Assembly (NCBI RefSeq): GCF_900114995.1
Contig: NZ_FOUX01000002.1
Span: 1,054,001 to 1,118,000 of the forward strand
Length of the DNA: 64,000 nt
Source: Chitinophaga sp. YR627
Lineage (GTDB): Bacteria; Bacteroidota; Bacteroidia; Chitinophagales; Chitinophagaceae
Direction of reading: 5' to 3'
Under the pieces are notes generated by a model. The model saw only the letters and a program-made list of their open reading frames with translations. It had not been told where the DNA came from and searched no databases. A program made the position numbers and the translations under genes. Positions 50,573-60,864 of the stretch are shown one piece after another (the stretch's first letter is position 1; the number at the start of each line of letters is the position of its first letter).

Positions 50573-51172
50573 ATGTATAGTAATTATACTGACCAAGAAT
50601 TACTATCGCTGCTCCAACAAGACAGTGTAAATGCTTTTAACGTTATTTATGAGCGTTACAGTCAGCCTTTATACCTTTATATCCTCAGTAAAATAGACGG
50701 TGCTGAAGCCGGCAAGGACGTGCTGCAGGATCTGTTTACCTCTCTCTGGGAAAGAAGGCAGTCCATTAGTGTCAATGAATCCCTGAAGTCTTACCTGTAC
50801 CAGTCAGCCAGACATAAGATCATTGATATTTACCGTAAAAATTCCACCTATCGCAAATACCTGCAACAACTGATCGAGCACTTCGACGTACAACCCGGCG
50901 GCATTGCCGAACTGGTTGACAGCAAGACCCGTACACAGGATGTGTTTGAAACCATCAATCATCTTCCGGAACGGATGAAAGAGATCTTTATGCTGAGCCG
51001 CGTTGAGCATCAGACAGTTGAGCAGATAGCCGTCAGGCTCGGACTTTCCCAGCAAACCGTTAAAAATCAGATTACCAAAGCCCTTAAGATACTTCGAGCC
51101 AATCATGCCAGAACAGATCTTGTACTGTTTCTACTCACAACACAGGCGATGTACTCATTTTTTGCCAATTAA
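50573..51172 (+). CDS. ECF sigma-70 factor, Bacteroidota FecI-like type
   Basis: 199-residue ECF sigma factor expected to transcribe the adjacent SusCD genes when released by FecR. Region 2 (VIYERYSQPLYLYILSKI, GKDVLQDLFTSLWERR, LKSYLYQSARHKIIDIYRK) and region 4 (LPERMKEIFMLSRVEHQTVEQIA, LSQQTVKNQITKALKIL) are clear. The C-terminal tail (LVLFLLTTQAMYSFFAN) is hydrophobic. It is first in the order sigma, FecR, STN-SusC, SusD. It is not closely similar to the two SigK-like factors at 26-28 kb. Confidence 0.93.
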   Translation: MYSNYTDQELLSLLQQDSVNAFNVIYERYSQPLYLYILSKIDGAEAGKDVLQDLFTSLWERRQSISVNESLKSYLYQSARHKIIDIYRKNSTYRKYLQQLIEHFDVQPGGIAELVDSKTRTQDVFETINHLPERMKEIFMLSRVEHQTVEQIAVRLGLSQQTVKNQITKALKILRANHARTDLVLFLLTTQAMYSFFAN

Positions 51173-51235
51173 TGGTACTTCTACCGCTCTGGTACGACAT
51201 CAGATTATCATTGGGACATTTCAAAATTGCAAGCA

Positions 51236-52240
51236 GTGGAGCAAGATCAGATCAGGAAAATATTAGAACGTTATAACGCAGGCCAATGCACCCCGGAAGA
51301 AACAGCAGTTATCGAAGAGTGGTTTGACAGCATTGGCGACCAGTATACGTCGCCTAAAAAAGAGCACGAGATCCAGGCAGATCTCGCCGCAGTACAGCGT
51401 ACGCTCATGAATCATATACAACCTGCCCCCCCGGTACGCAGCCTCATGCGTTCCTGGTATTACGTAGCAGCCGCCGTAACCGTACTGGTAGCAGCAGGCG
51501 CATGGTTTTTCCAGCAAAAGCAGCGGGCCGCCAATCCGTCTTCACCGGAACAACCGCTGGCAGGAAATATCGCACAGACAAACCGTACCGTAGCGGATGG
51601 CTTTGTCACCGTCAATACGTCCAAAGGCAGCCGGGAACAACTGGTACTGGAAGACGGTAGTACGATCGTGCTCAATGCCGCCACCCGTTTACGCTATCCG
51701 GAGCATTTCACCGGCAATAGCCGCGATATATACCTGGAGGAAGGCGAGGCATGGTTTGACGCTGCCCCGAAGCCTGAAAATGCATTTACCGTGCATGCAG
51801 GAAATGTCAGCACCACCGCCCTTGGTACCACCTTCAATGTACGCGCCTATCCCCATGAACAACAGATCACTGTAGCCCTGCTGACCGGAAAGGTGAAAGT
51901 CACCACCGACGCTCAGGCCCCTGTTATATTACAGCCAAGCGAACAGGCCAGCTTTGACCGCCGCTCTTTACAGCTGGTAAAAACAACATTTAACACGGAA
52001 GAAACTATTGGCTGGCAAAAAGGTTACCTCGTATTCAAAGACGCATCTTATGAACAGGTACGCATCGCTATCGAGAACCGGTACGGCGTAACCATCATCA
52101 ACGAGAGCGACAAAAAAGACTGGACCTACACCGGCAACTTCAGACAGGAAACCCTGGCAAATGTGATTGAAACCATTTGTCTCACAGAATCACTTTCCTA
52201 CACCATCGGAAAGGACACCGTACTATTAAAGAATAAATAA
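51236..52240 (+). CDS. FecR-type anti-sigma factor
   Basis: Single-pass inner-membrane regulator of about 334 residues that relays a signal from the STN-SusC receptor to the sigma factor upstream. No ATG is available at the 5' end: GTG 51236 gives MEQDQIRKILERYNAG, the usual FecR opening, and TTG 51227 is the alternative. The cytoplasmic part includes CTPEETAVIEEWFD. A membrane helix at about residues 72-90 (WYYVAAAVTVLVAAGAWFF) precedes the periplasmic FecR domain (KGSREQLVLEDGSTIVLNAAT, GEAWFDA, TTALGTTFNVRAY, TVALLTGKVKV). A C-terminal STN-like or DUF4974 segment follows (YEQVRIAIENRYGVTI, NVIETICLTESLSY). Confidence 0.92.
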   Translation: MEQDQIRKILERYNAGQCTPEETAVIEEWFDSIGDQYTSPKKEHEIQADLAAVQRTLMNHIQPAPPVRSLMRSWYYVAAAVTVLVAAGAWFFQQKQRAANPSSPEQPLAGNIAQTNRTVADGFVTVNTSKGSREQLVLEDGSTIVLNAATRLRYPEHFTGNSRDIYLEEGEAWFDAAPKPENAFTVHAGNVSTTALGTTFNVRAYPHEQQITVALLTGKVKVTTDAQAPVILQPSEQASFDRRSLQLVKTTFNTEETIGWQKGYLVFKDASYEQVRIAIENRYGVTIINESDKKDWTYTGNFRQETLANVIETICLTESLSYTIGKDTVLLKNK

Positions 52241-52329
52241 GTATATGCTGACAGTACAATTGCCCCGTCAGCGGGCGCAGAACTTTTCACTATCGAAGCT
52301 GCTTTGTATTTAAACGTAAATGGGGCTAT

Positions 52330-55300
52330 ATGATGGGAGAATCATACTTCTGCAGAGTATGTATTATTGCCAGCTTCCTGTTAATGACCTCATTGACGGA
52401 AGTCAGTCCCCTGCGTGCCCAACAATCCGTTTCCTGTCCGCAATGTGTCACCATTGCTGCCAGTAACAAAACCCTCGCAGCCGTCATGGCGGAAGTATCC
52501 ACACAAAGCAGGCTCAATTTCCACTATGATAAAACTGCCATTGACCTCACAAAGAAAATATCCCTTCATTGTAAAGACCTCCCGATCCAGGAAGTACTGG
52601 ATAAATTAGCTGTTCGTACCGGATTATCATTCCTCGTAAAAGGTGATAAGATCATCGTATGGGCCGGTATGCCGGAAACAGGCGGCACCGGCACAGAGAC
52701 CACCGACGGCAATGAACAGCTCCAGATATCCGGACGGGTAGAAGATAGCCGCGGACGGCCGATCCCCGGCGCAACGATCATCCTGAAAGATTCTCATAAA
52801 GGCGTACATACGGATGATGAAGGTTACTACAGTATCAAAGCCGCTCCTGCGGACGTATTGGTGTTCCGTTCCGTAGGATTTATCAATAAAGAGATCAGTG
52901 TCAGCGAACGCCTGCTGGTCGACGTTACACTCACTGAGAGTGTGCAGGGTCTCAATGAACAGGTAGTGACGGCACTGGGTATTCCCAAAAGCAATAAAGA
53001 ACTCCCCTACTCCACGGGGCAGCTGCTGAACGAAGATATTTCCACCGTCAAAGATGCCAATGTGATCAACAGTCTGTCGGGTAAAATTGCCGGCGTCATG
53101 ATCAACAGAAGTGCATCCGGTATTGGTGGTTCTGCCCGGGTGATCTTAAGAGGGAATAAATCCACCCGCGAGAACCAGCCGCTTTACATTATCGACGGTG
53201 TACCAATGGCCAATTTCACGCCTTCACAACCAACAGATATATGGGGCCAGTCATCTGGCATCGTGGGTTCCAGCGGGCGGGATGGTGGTGATGGCATCTC
53301 CAATATCAATCCCGATGACATTGAAAGTATCAGTGTACTGAAAAGTGCTTCAGCTGCTGCATTGTATGGTAGTCAGGCCGCCAACGGGGTGATCATGATC
53401 ACTACTAAAAGAGGCCTGGCTGGTAAAGCACATATCAACGTATCATCTGATCTGATGATCGATAAACCCTTACTACTACCGGACCTGCAATTCCGCTATG
53501 GACAAACAATCCGTCCCTATAAAGATGACAAAGACAATCTGCAGCCTGGTTCATCTGACAGCTGGGGTAGTAAGACAGACGCACGTAATCATGTGCAGGA
53601 CTTCTTCCGTACCGGTCTGACCTCTACCAACGGCCTGTCCTACAGTGGTGGAGCCGCCAACACACAATATTATCTGTCCTATGCCAATACGATGAACAGA
53701 GGCATCTTGCCTGCTAATAATCTGCAAAGGCATACTTTCAATACACGCATTACGGCGAATCTGCTCAAAAAGAGACTGCTCGTAGATGCGAACTTCTCAT
53801 ACCTGATACAGGATATCCGGAACAGACCTTCCTCCGGACTTTACTACAATCCGCTGACAGGCTTATACAACCTGCCCAGAGGACTGGACTTTAACAACTA
53901 CAAACAATACCAGTACTTCGATATCCGGCGCAATCTGCCATTACAGAACTGGTGGAATATCCACAGTGACCTGAACTGGTCCGGACTGGATGATCAGCAG
54001 AATCCCTACTGGATACAGTACAATGCGCAGCGTCATGAAAGCAGGAACCGTGCGATGTTCTCGTTGTCTCTGAAATATAAACTGAAGGACTGGCTTTCCT
54101 TACAGATCAGAGGGAATGTGGACAGAAGTTATGATCTCTATGAGATGTCTGCCCGTGCAGGAACACAACAGGTGTTAAGTCCACCGAATGGCCGCTACAC
54201 CCGCGAAGCTGAACATAACACACAAGTCTATGGCGATATGATGCTGACTGCCAGTCGCCAGATATCCCCCAGCTTCAAACTGCAAACCATGCTGGGTGTC
54301 AGCATTACAGACGTAAAGGCGCATGACCGCGCACTGGTCAGTACCAATCCAACCGCTGCAGACGGCCTGGTTATTCCCAATATCTTTTCTGTACACAACA
54401 TCTCTGCCAGCGCCCTGGATGCGCAACAGAGTATAGATAAAAAGCAATTGCAGGCCTTATTTGGCAGTGCGCAGCTGAACTGGAAGCAACGCATTTTCCT
54501 GGACCTGACAGGCCGTAATGACTGGTCGAGCACCTTTGCATTTACGCCGATCAAAAACAAAGGTTACTTCTATTATTCGGCAGGCGTAAGCTCCGTATTG
54601 AGTGAATGGTTTACCTTACCATCAGCGATCAGTTTCGCGAAAGCGAGAATATCTTACGCCAAAGCGGGTAATGACATTGCACCCTATGCTTCCCGTCCGG
54701 CCCGTTTTTTATTGCAGACCACCGGCGGTGTTACCCGCGTCAACTTCAATACCCGCGCGCCTTATCCCGGCATTTATCTGAAACCGGAAGATAACCGCTC
54801 ACTGGAAGCAGGGGCAGAAATCCGCTTTCTGCAGGACCGTGTCGGCATCGACCTGACCTGGTATAAAAACAATAACTATCAGCAGTACATGGAAGTACGT
54901 GCACCCTCCGGCTCAGGTTATCTTTTCTATTACCTGAACCTGGGCAATATCCAGAACCAGGGATGGGAAGCAGCAGTCAATCTTGTGCCTATACAGCACC
55001 CAAACCTGAAATGGAGCAGTACCTTCAATCTTACCATCAATAATAACAAGGTGGTAAAACTGAGCAATAATAGTATTCCCGGCGCCGGCCCTGACAACTA
55101 CTATATACTGACGGATTTCGTTACGAATATGTACGGTTCCTTTATTAAGGAAGGCGGTTCCTGGGGAGATATCTATACCAATAAAGAGCTTTATAAAAAC
55201 GAGAAAGGACAGTTTGTAATCGACAGCAGAGGAAATCTTGAAACACGCAACGTACTGAAAAAAGTAGGCAACCCTAATCCCCGGTTTATGCTCGGATGGA

Positions 55301-55794
55301 ATAACTCACTCAGCTACAGGAGTTTTGCACTAAGTTTTCTGATCGATGGCCGTTTCGGCGGCAAAGTCATGAGCGTCACCAATTCTGTATTGGATGCTTA
55401 TGGCGTCAGCGAAGCCAGTGCAAAGGCCCGGGATGCAGGAGGTGTGACTATCAACGCAGTATATGAAGACGGCACCCCGCTTACGACCCAATACGACGAA
55501 CGCAAATATTACGCTACGATCGGAGGAAGAGCAGGCATCGGAGAGATGTATATGTACGATGCCACAAATATCAGGCTGAGAGAGATATCACTGACCTGTA
55601 AATTACCGTTAAAGAGCAAATGGATCAACAGACTGCAGGTCGGTTTGATCGGCAGAAACCTTTGCTTCTTCAGTATCCACGCACCGTTTGACCCTGAAGT
55701 ATCCATGAGCAGCGGCAATGGATTACAGGGAATAGACGCATTCGGTGTGTCAGCACTGAGAAGTATGGGCGCCAACATTAAACTGGTTCTTTAA
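52330..55794 (+). CDS. STN-domain SusC-type TonB-dependent transporter/transducer, locus 3
   Basis: 1154-residue outer-membrane importer that also signals. Signal peptide 1-30. An STN domain at about 40-112 (TLAAVMAEVSTQSRLNFHYD, then DLPIQEVLDKLAVRTGLSF) is the part that contacts FecR in the periplasm. A regulatory-like beta domain at 131-205 (ISGRVEDSRGRPIPGATIIL) and NEQVVTALG near 209 follow. The plug contains ILRGNKSTRENQPLYIIDG and DIESISVLKSASAAALYGSQ, and the barrel ends MGANIKLVL. It lies 90 bp after FecR and 14 bp before its SusD. It is the only one of the four SusC proteins here with an STN domain. Confidence 0.94.
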   Translation: MMGESYFCRVCIIASFLLMTSLTEVSPLRAQQSVSCPQCVTIAASNKTLAAVMAEVSTQSRLNFHYDKTAIDLTKKISLHCKDLPIQEVLDKLAVRTGLSFLVKGDKIIVWAGMPETGGTGTETTDGNEQLQISGRVEDSRGRPIPGATIILKDSHKGVHTDDEGYYSIKAAPADVLVFRSVGFINKEISVSERLLVDVTLTESVQGLNEQVVTALGIPKSNKELPYSTGQLLNEDISTVKDANVINSLSGKIAGVMINRSASGIGGSARVILRGNKSTRENQPLYIIDGVPMANFTPSQPTDIWGQSSGIVGSSGRDGGDGISNINPDDIESISVLKSASAAALYGSQAANGVIMITTKRGLAGKAHINVSSDLMIDKPLLLPDLQFRYGQTIRPYKDDKDNLQPGSSDSWGSKTDARNHVQDFFRTGLTSTNGLSYSGGAANTQYYLSYANTMNRGILPANNLQRHTFNTRITANLLKKRLLVDANFSYLIQDIRNRPSSGLYYNPLTGLYNLPRGLDFNNYKQYQYFDIRRNLPLQNWWNIHSDLNWSGLDDQQNPYWIQYNAQRHESRNRAMFSLSLKYKLKDWLSLQIRGNVDRSYDLYEMSARAGTQQVLSPPNGRYTREAEHNTQVYGDMMLTASRQISPSFKLQTMLGVSITDVKAHDRALVSTNPTAADGLVIPNIFSVHNISASALDAQQSIDKKQLQALFGSAQLNWKQRIFLDLTGRNDWSSTFAFTPIKNKGYFYYSAGVSSVLSEWFTLPSAISFAKARISYAKAGNDIAPYASRPARFLLQTTGGVTRVNFNTRAPYPGIYLKPEDNRSLEAGAEIRFLQDRVGIDLTWYKNNNYQQYMEVRAPSGSGYLFYYLNLGNIQNQGWEAAVNLVPIQHPNLKWSSTFNLTINNNKVVKLSNNSIPGAGPDNYYILTDFVTNMYGSFIKEGGSWGDIYTNKELYKNEKGQFVIDSRGNLETRNVLKKVGNPNPRFMLGWNNSLSYRSFALSFLIDGRFGGKVMSVTNSVLDAYGVSEASAKARDAGGVTINAVYEDGTPLTTQYDERKYYATIGGRAGIGEMYMYDATNIRLREISLTCKLPLKSKWINRLQVGLIGRNLCFFSIHAPFDPEVSMSSGNGLQGIDAFGVSALRSMGANIKLVL

Positions 55795-55807
55795 AAAGAG
55801 CTTATGA

Positions 55808-57400
55808 ATGAATAAAGGAAGATCTGTCATTGGAGCAATCACTATGCTGCTACTGATGTTGATATTACAGGTTGCCTGTACACGCAACTTTGAAAGTATC
55901 AACACCAACCCCTATGATGTTTATGATGATGAACTGCAGGGAGACTTTAAACTGATTGGCGACCCATTGGTACAGTCCATGCTGAATATCTATGTCAGCA
56001 ACGATGTATCTGTGCTGCAATTACAGCAGAACCTGATGGGAGATATTTTCTCCGGATATATGATGACGCCCAGCCCCTTTCAGGACAACCGTAACAATAT
56101 TACCTACGATCTGCTGGATAACTGGAATGATGACGCCTGGCTGACTGCATATGGTAATGTCATGCCCAACTGCCGCTTTGTAATGGATAAATGCAGAGGT
56201 AAATATCCGGACTTCTATGCCTGGGCACAGATCATCCGTGTACTGGCCATGCACAGACTCAGCGATATATATGGTCCTGTTATATATACCCACTACGCCA
56301 TTATCAACGGAGACAGAAGCATTGATTACGATTCGCAGGAGCAGGCGTATGATGCTTTCTTTAAAGACCTGGACTCAGCAGTTACGGCATTGACATTGTA
56401 TGTCCCCTCCGCCACTGACAACCGGTTTAAAAAGTTTGATCTTTCCTACAACGGTGATTATGTCAAATGGATAAAACTGGCGAACACTTTACGCCTGCGC
56501 CTGGCATTACGTATTTCCAATGTAGATCCATCAAGGGCCAGAAAAGAAGGGGAAGCAGCCATCAACCAGACCTATGGTTTACTTAGTACTTCCGATGAAA
56601 ATTTCAATATTAATATAGCCCCTGTCACACATCCTTTGAACGTTATCTGTAATTCCTGGAATGATATCAGAATGGGTGCGCCTATGGAGTCTCTTCTATG
56701 TGGTTATCACGATCCGAGACTGCCTTATTATTTTGTGCCTTCAGATACAAAAGATTCTATTTACCAGGGCATACGCAACGGCATTACGATCACCAGTAAA
56801 GATGTGTATGCAGGATTCTCCAAACTGGCCTGGCAACCTTCGCGTATACAGCTTTGCACAGCAGCGGAAGCCTGGTTCCTGCTGGCGGAAGCGGCACTCT
56901 ATTCATGGAAAGGCGCCGGCGATGCAAAAGAGAATTATGAAAAAGGCATCTACACTTCCTTCAGACAATATAATATTCCCGTTAGCCGCTATAACAGTTA
57001 TATAAATGATGATACCCTCACCGCTAAAGCTTATAGTGACCCTCATAATAACCTCAATAATATTCCGGCAGGCAGTTCTTATCTGAGTAAACGCACGATC
57101 AAATGGGTACACAATGCGCCTGTACATGAAAAGTTAGAGCGCATTATTACACAGAAGTGGATCGCTGTGTTTCCCGACGGACAGGAAGCCTGGTCTGAAT
57201 TCCGGCGTACCGGTTATCCAAAACTTTTTCCGGTGGTCGTTAATAACAGCGGTGGAAAGATCTCCTCTACCCATTTTATCCGCCGCATTCCTTTTATACA
57301 ATTTGAATACGCTACTAATCCTGCGGGCGTAAAACGCGCTGTCAGCAAGCTTAAAGGAGAAGATAACGGCGGCACCAGATTGTGGTGGGACAAAGAATAA
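55808..57400 (+). CDS. SusD/RagB-like nutrient-binding lipoprotein, locus 3
   Basis: 530-residue surface lipoprotein, lipobox Cys24 (LILQVAC). SusD_like_2 features: IIRVLAMHRLSDIYGPVIYTHY, ANTLRLRLALRISNVDPS, and C-terminal QKWIAVFPDGQEAWSEFRRTGYP followed by a final TRLWWDKE. It is partner of the STN-SusC encoded 14 bp upstream and last in the sigma-controlled run. No strong hairpin was found in the 333 bp downstream, so some readthrough into locus 4 is possible. Confidence 0.92.
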   Translation: MNKGRSVIGAITMLLLMLILQVACTRNFESINTNPYDVYDDELQGDFKLIGDPLVQSMLNIYVSNDVSVLQLQQNLMGDIFSGYMMTPSPFQDNRNNITYDLLDNWNDDAWLTAYGNVMPNCRFVMDKCRGKYPDFYAWAQIIRVLAMHRLSDIYGPVIYTHYAIINGDRSIDYDSQEQAYDAFFKDLDSAVTALTLYVPSATDNRFKKFDLSYNGDYVKWIKLANTLRLRLALRISNVDPSRARKEGEAAINQTYGLLSTSDENFNINIAPVTHPLNVICNSWNDIRMGAPMESLLCGYHDPRLPYYFVPSDTKDSIYQGIRNGITITSKDVYAGFSKLAWQPSRIQLCTAAEAWFLLAEAALYSWKGAGDAKENYEKGIYTSFRQYNIPVSRYNSYINDDTLTAKAYSDPHNNLNNIPAGSSYLSKRTIKWVHNAPVHEKLERIITQKWIAVFPDGQEAWSEFRRTGYPKLFPVVVNNSGGKISSTHFIRRIPFIQFEYATNPAGVKRAVSKLKGEDNGGTRLWWDKE

Positions 57401-57733
57401 TTTTTTTTTCACTTCGCATGGTACCATTTTAATTTCCGCACGACACCTTTTTATGCGCACGGTATTACTTGTTGAGACACAAAGGGACAAGGCCGCGTAT
57501 CACGTAATGAACATGTAACTATTAATATCAACTAAGACGAATCGCAACATTCACATGTGTGGAAACCACACTGGTATGCATTGTTATGCCGTTCATCAAC
57601 CAAAGGAAACACGTATCACAGAAATAGTATAGATGGCTTCTGGAAAAAAGAATGCATGGATGCATCCCCGCATCCAGACGCCCGTACTATGTCAAAAAAA
57701 AGGGTTCAAACATTTCAACCAAAAGGAGTATCT
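57401..57733 (+). other. Gap before SusCD locus 4
   Basis: 333 bp without a supported gene. It holds a small hairpin (GTGTGG at 57557-57562, CCACAC at 57566-57571) and, at its end, an AAGGAG ribosome site at 57723-57728, about six bases before ATG 57734. This is one of the few clear Shine-Dalgarno matches in the window and is the reason for choosing that SusC start. Confidence 0.55.
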
Positions 57734-60700
57734 ATGAGAAGTAAACTACGCTTTAACAAAGCATGCGTTACTGCAGGAGTAATGCTCGGTCTGATGCTTA
57801 CAGAAGGCATCCAGACCTCATACGCAGCTCCTATGCCCCTCTCCAGCATGAGGCAGCAGAAGCAGGTAAGGGGTGTCGTTAGGGACAAAAACGGCAATCC
57901 CATCCCAGGTGTCAACGTTCTGGTAAAAAACGGCGCAGTAGGTACTGCTACCGGTCCGGACGGAAAATTTGTTATCTCTGTTAAATCCCCTACTGACATT
58001 CTCGTATTCAGATTCATCGGCTATTTAACCCAGGAAGTGCCGGCCGGTGAACAATCTTCCATTGATGTAACCCTGCTTGAAGATGTTGCTAACATTAATG
58101 AAGTTGTAGTAACAGCACTGGGTATACGTAAAGAAGCCCGCAGCAATGGTTATGCCGTATCAAAAGTACAGGGCGCTGATATGACCAAAGCAAGGGAGAT
58201 CAGCGTAGCCAATGCACTGGTAGGCCGTGTCGCTGGTGTGAACAGTGCTCCTCCTGCTACGGGTCCGGGCGGTTCTTCCCGCGTAACGATCAGAGGTAAC
58301 TCTTCTCTGAGTGGTAACAACCAGCCGCTGTATGTTGTAAACGGTGTTCCTATGAACAACGCCAACCTCGGTTCTGCCGGTAAATGGGGTGGTACTGACC
58401 TTGGTGATGGTATCTCCAGCATCAACCCGGATGATATCGAAGACATGACCATCCTGAAAGGTGCAGCAGCATCTGCATTGTACGGTCAGCGTGGTGTAAA
58501 CGGCGTTATCCTGATCACTACCAAATCAGGTAAGGCAGGTCAGATGCGCGTTGAACTGAACAGTAACGTCACCGTTGAAAAAGTAAATGACTTCTTTGAT
58601 TTCCAGGACGTATATGGTCAGGGTATCAAAGGCGCAAAACCTACCGATCAGCAGTCAGCACTGAACAGTGGCTTGTCCAGCTGGGGTAGCAAACTGGATG
58701 GCTCTTCCACTACATTATTTGATGGTAAAGCACATCCTTACTCCAAACAGGGTAACCATATTAAAGACTTCTATAAAACAGGCGCTACTTACAGCAACAC
58801 GTTATCCATCGCAGGCGGTAGTGATAAGACCACTTACCGCGTAGCATTGGGCGACCTTCGCAGCAAGGGCGTATATCCAAATACAGAGTATATCCGCGAT
58901 AACGTAAACATTGATGTCAATTATAAGTTATCTGATAAATTCAGCGGACAGACCAATGTTATTTACGCAAAGGAAATCACCAACAACCGTTCTAACCTGA
59001 GTGATGCTCCTGGTAACGGTAACTATGGTATCGCTTTCCTGCCTGCCAACGTAGCGGCCAGCTACCTGGATCCAGGTTATGACGGACAGTTCAGAGAACA
59101 GGTTTACAGCAGCGATCTTTTCAGCACAAACCCTTTCTTTGCAGCTAATCGCTTCCGGAACAATACAAAGAAAGACCGTGTGATCGGCGTCACCAGTCTG
59201 CGTTATACCCCTTTACCATGGTTATTTGTACAGGCACGTGTAGCGAATGACTACTTTGGTTTCAATGCTACTTCGATCACGCCTACCGGTACTGCTTACC
59301 GCCCTGCGGGCAGCCTGGACCTGGAGCGTAACCGTCAGTTCAATGAAACAAATGTGGACGCGTTACTCGGTATCAACAAAGAAATCACCAGCAAGTTAAA
59401 CCTGAGCTTCACTGCCGGCGCTAACCTGTTAAAGAAGGTAGATAAGGTAAATGATGTAACTGCATCCAACTTCGCTTTCCCATTTGTTTACAACCCAGCC
59501 ACTGCTGCTACCAAGAACAGCACTATTATACAATACAATAAACAGGTACAGTCCGTATACGGATCACTGGAATTATCCTGGGCCAGCACATTATATCTGA
59601 CCGTTACTGACCGTAACGACTGGAGTAGCACGCTGCCTAAGAAAAACAATTCCTACAACTACCCATCTGTGAGCGGTTCATACGTTTTCTCTGAAAACAT
59701 CAAAACCAACTGGCTCAGCTTCGGTAAGATCAGAGCAGGTTATGCACAGGTAGGCGGTGATGCGGATGAATATAAAACTGCACTGTACTACAGCACACTG
59801 GGAAATACTGTCAATGGCGTACCACTGGGTGACATCGACAACAAAATCCCTAACAAGGAACTGAAACCACTCAAGGTAAAAGAGATCGAAGTAGGTGCTG
59901 AACTGAAACTCTTCGACAATCGTTTATTCGGAGATTTCAGCTGGTATAACAAACAGGCTTCTAATGATATCGTAACGGCTACAGTATCTTCCGGATCCGG
60001 CTACACCAGTGCACTGGTGAACGTAGGTAAACTGGAAAACAAAGGTATTGAAGCAATGATCGGTGGTACTCCTGTGAAAACAGCTAACTTCTCATGGACC
60101 ACTACATTCAACTTTGCCCACAACAAAAACAAAGTAATACAGCTGGCAGAAGGTCAGGCATCTATGCTGGTAGAAGGTGGTGAATCCCGTACAGAAGATG
60201 GTTTCATCAACCACGTAGTAGGACTGCCTTATTCACAGATCATGGTATACGACTTCAAACGTAATGCGAAAGGCGAATTGATCGTAGATGCATCAGGCGT
60301 ACCTCAGCGTACAGATGCGCTCATTGCTGCAGGTTCAGGCGTAGCCCCTTACACCGGCGGCTGGAGCAACGAACTGTCTTATGGCAAGTTCCACCTGAGC
60401 TTCCTGATCGATTTCAAATCAGGTGGTAAGATCTACTCCGGTACCAATGCCAACGCTTACAGCTATGGTCTGCACAAAGAAACACTGGCAGGACGTGAAG
60501 GTGGTGTTGTCGTAACTGGTGTAACTGAAGCCGGCGACGCAAAAACAACAACTATTGTGGCTGACGACTACTACGCAAGACTGTCCAGCATCTCTGCATT
60601 GCAGGTATATAAATCAGACTTCATCAAATTCCGCTCACTGGCACTGACATATGACTTTTCCAGAGCAGCGCTGCACGAAAAACTGAATGGCATCAGCATC

Positions 60701-60853
60701 TCACTGGTAGGACGTAACCTTTTCTACATCAAGAAATCTACGCCTAACATCGATCCTGAATCCAACTACAGCAACAGCAACGCACAGGGTCTGGAATATG
60801 CAGGTCTGCCTACTACCCGTTCAATCGGTGTGAACCTGAATGTTAAATTCTAA
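57734..60853 (+). CDS. SusC/RagA-type TonB-dependent outer-membrane transporter, locus 4
   Basis: 1039 residues from ATG 57734, which has a good ribosome site and opens a long signal peptide (MRSKLRFNKACVTAGVMLG..., cleavage near TSYAA). The frame runs open to 57557; ATG 57689 (MSKKRVQ) is the alternative. Regulatory-like domain about 45-115 (VRGVVRDKNGNPIPGVNVLVKN), then NEVVVTALG. The plug contains TIRGNSSLSGNNQPLYVVNG and DIEDMTILKGAAASALYGQR, and the barrel ends SIGVNLNVKF. No STN domain. It pairs with the SusD 11 bp downstream. It has no sigma/FecR of its own and could be cotranscribed with or regulated by locus 3. Confidence 0.93.
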   Translation: MRSKLRFNKACVTAGVMLGLMLTEGIQTSYAAPMPLSSMRQQKQVRGVVRDKNGNPIPGVNVLVKNGAVGTATGPDGKFVISVKSPTDILVFRFIGYLTQEVPAGEQSSIDVTLLEDVANINEVVVTALGIRKEARSNGYAVSKVQGADMTKAREISVANALVGRVAGVNSAPPATGPGGSSRVTIRGNSSLSGNNQPLYVVNGVPMNNANLGSAGKWGGTDLGDGISSINPDDIEDMTILKGAAASALYGQRGVNGVILITTKSGKAGQMRVELNSNVTVEKVNDFFDFQDVYGQGIKGAKPTDQQSALNSGLSSWGSKLDGSSTTLFDGKAHPYSKQGNHIKDFYKTGATYSNTLSIAGGSDKTTYRVALGDLRSKGVYPNTEYIRDNVNIDVNYKLSDKFSGQTNVIYAKEITNNRSNLSDAPGNGNYGIAFLPANVAASYLDPGYDGQFREQVYSSDLFSTNPFFAANRFRNNTKKDRVIGVTSLRYTPLPWLFVQARVANDYFGFNATSITPTGTAYRPAGSLDLERNRQFNETNVDALLGINKEITSKLNLSFTAGANLLKKVDKVNDVTASNFAFPFVYNPATAATKNSTIIQYNKQVQSVYGSLELSWASTLYLTVTDRNDWSSTLPKKNNSYNYPSVSGSYVFSENIKTNWLSFGKIRAGYAQVGGDADEYKTALYYSTLGNTVNGVPLGDIDNKIPNKELKPLKVKEIEVGAELKLFDNRLFGDFSWYNKQASNDIVTATVSSGSGYTSALVNVGKLENKGIEAMIGGTPVKTANFSWTTTFNFAHNKNKVIQLAEGQASMLVEGGESRTEDGFINHVVGLPYSQIMVYDFKRNAKGELIVDASGVPQRTDALIAAGSGVAPYTGGWSNELSYGKFHLSFLIDFKSGGKIYSGTNANAYSYGLHKETLAGREGGVVVTGVTEAGDAKTTTIVADDYYARLSSISALQVYKSDFIKFRSLALTYDFSRAALHEKLNGISISLVGRNLFYIKKSTPNIDPESNYSNSNAQGLEYAGLPTTRSIGVNLNVKF

Positions 60854-60864
60854 AATCTGGAATA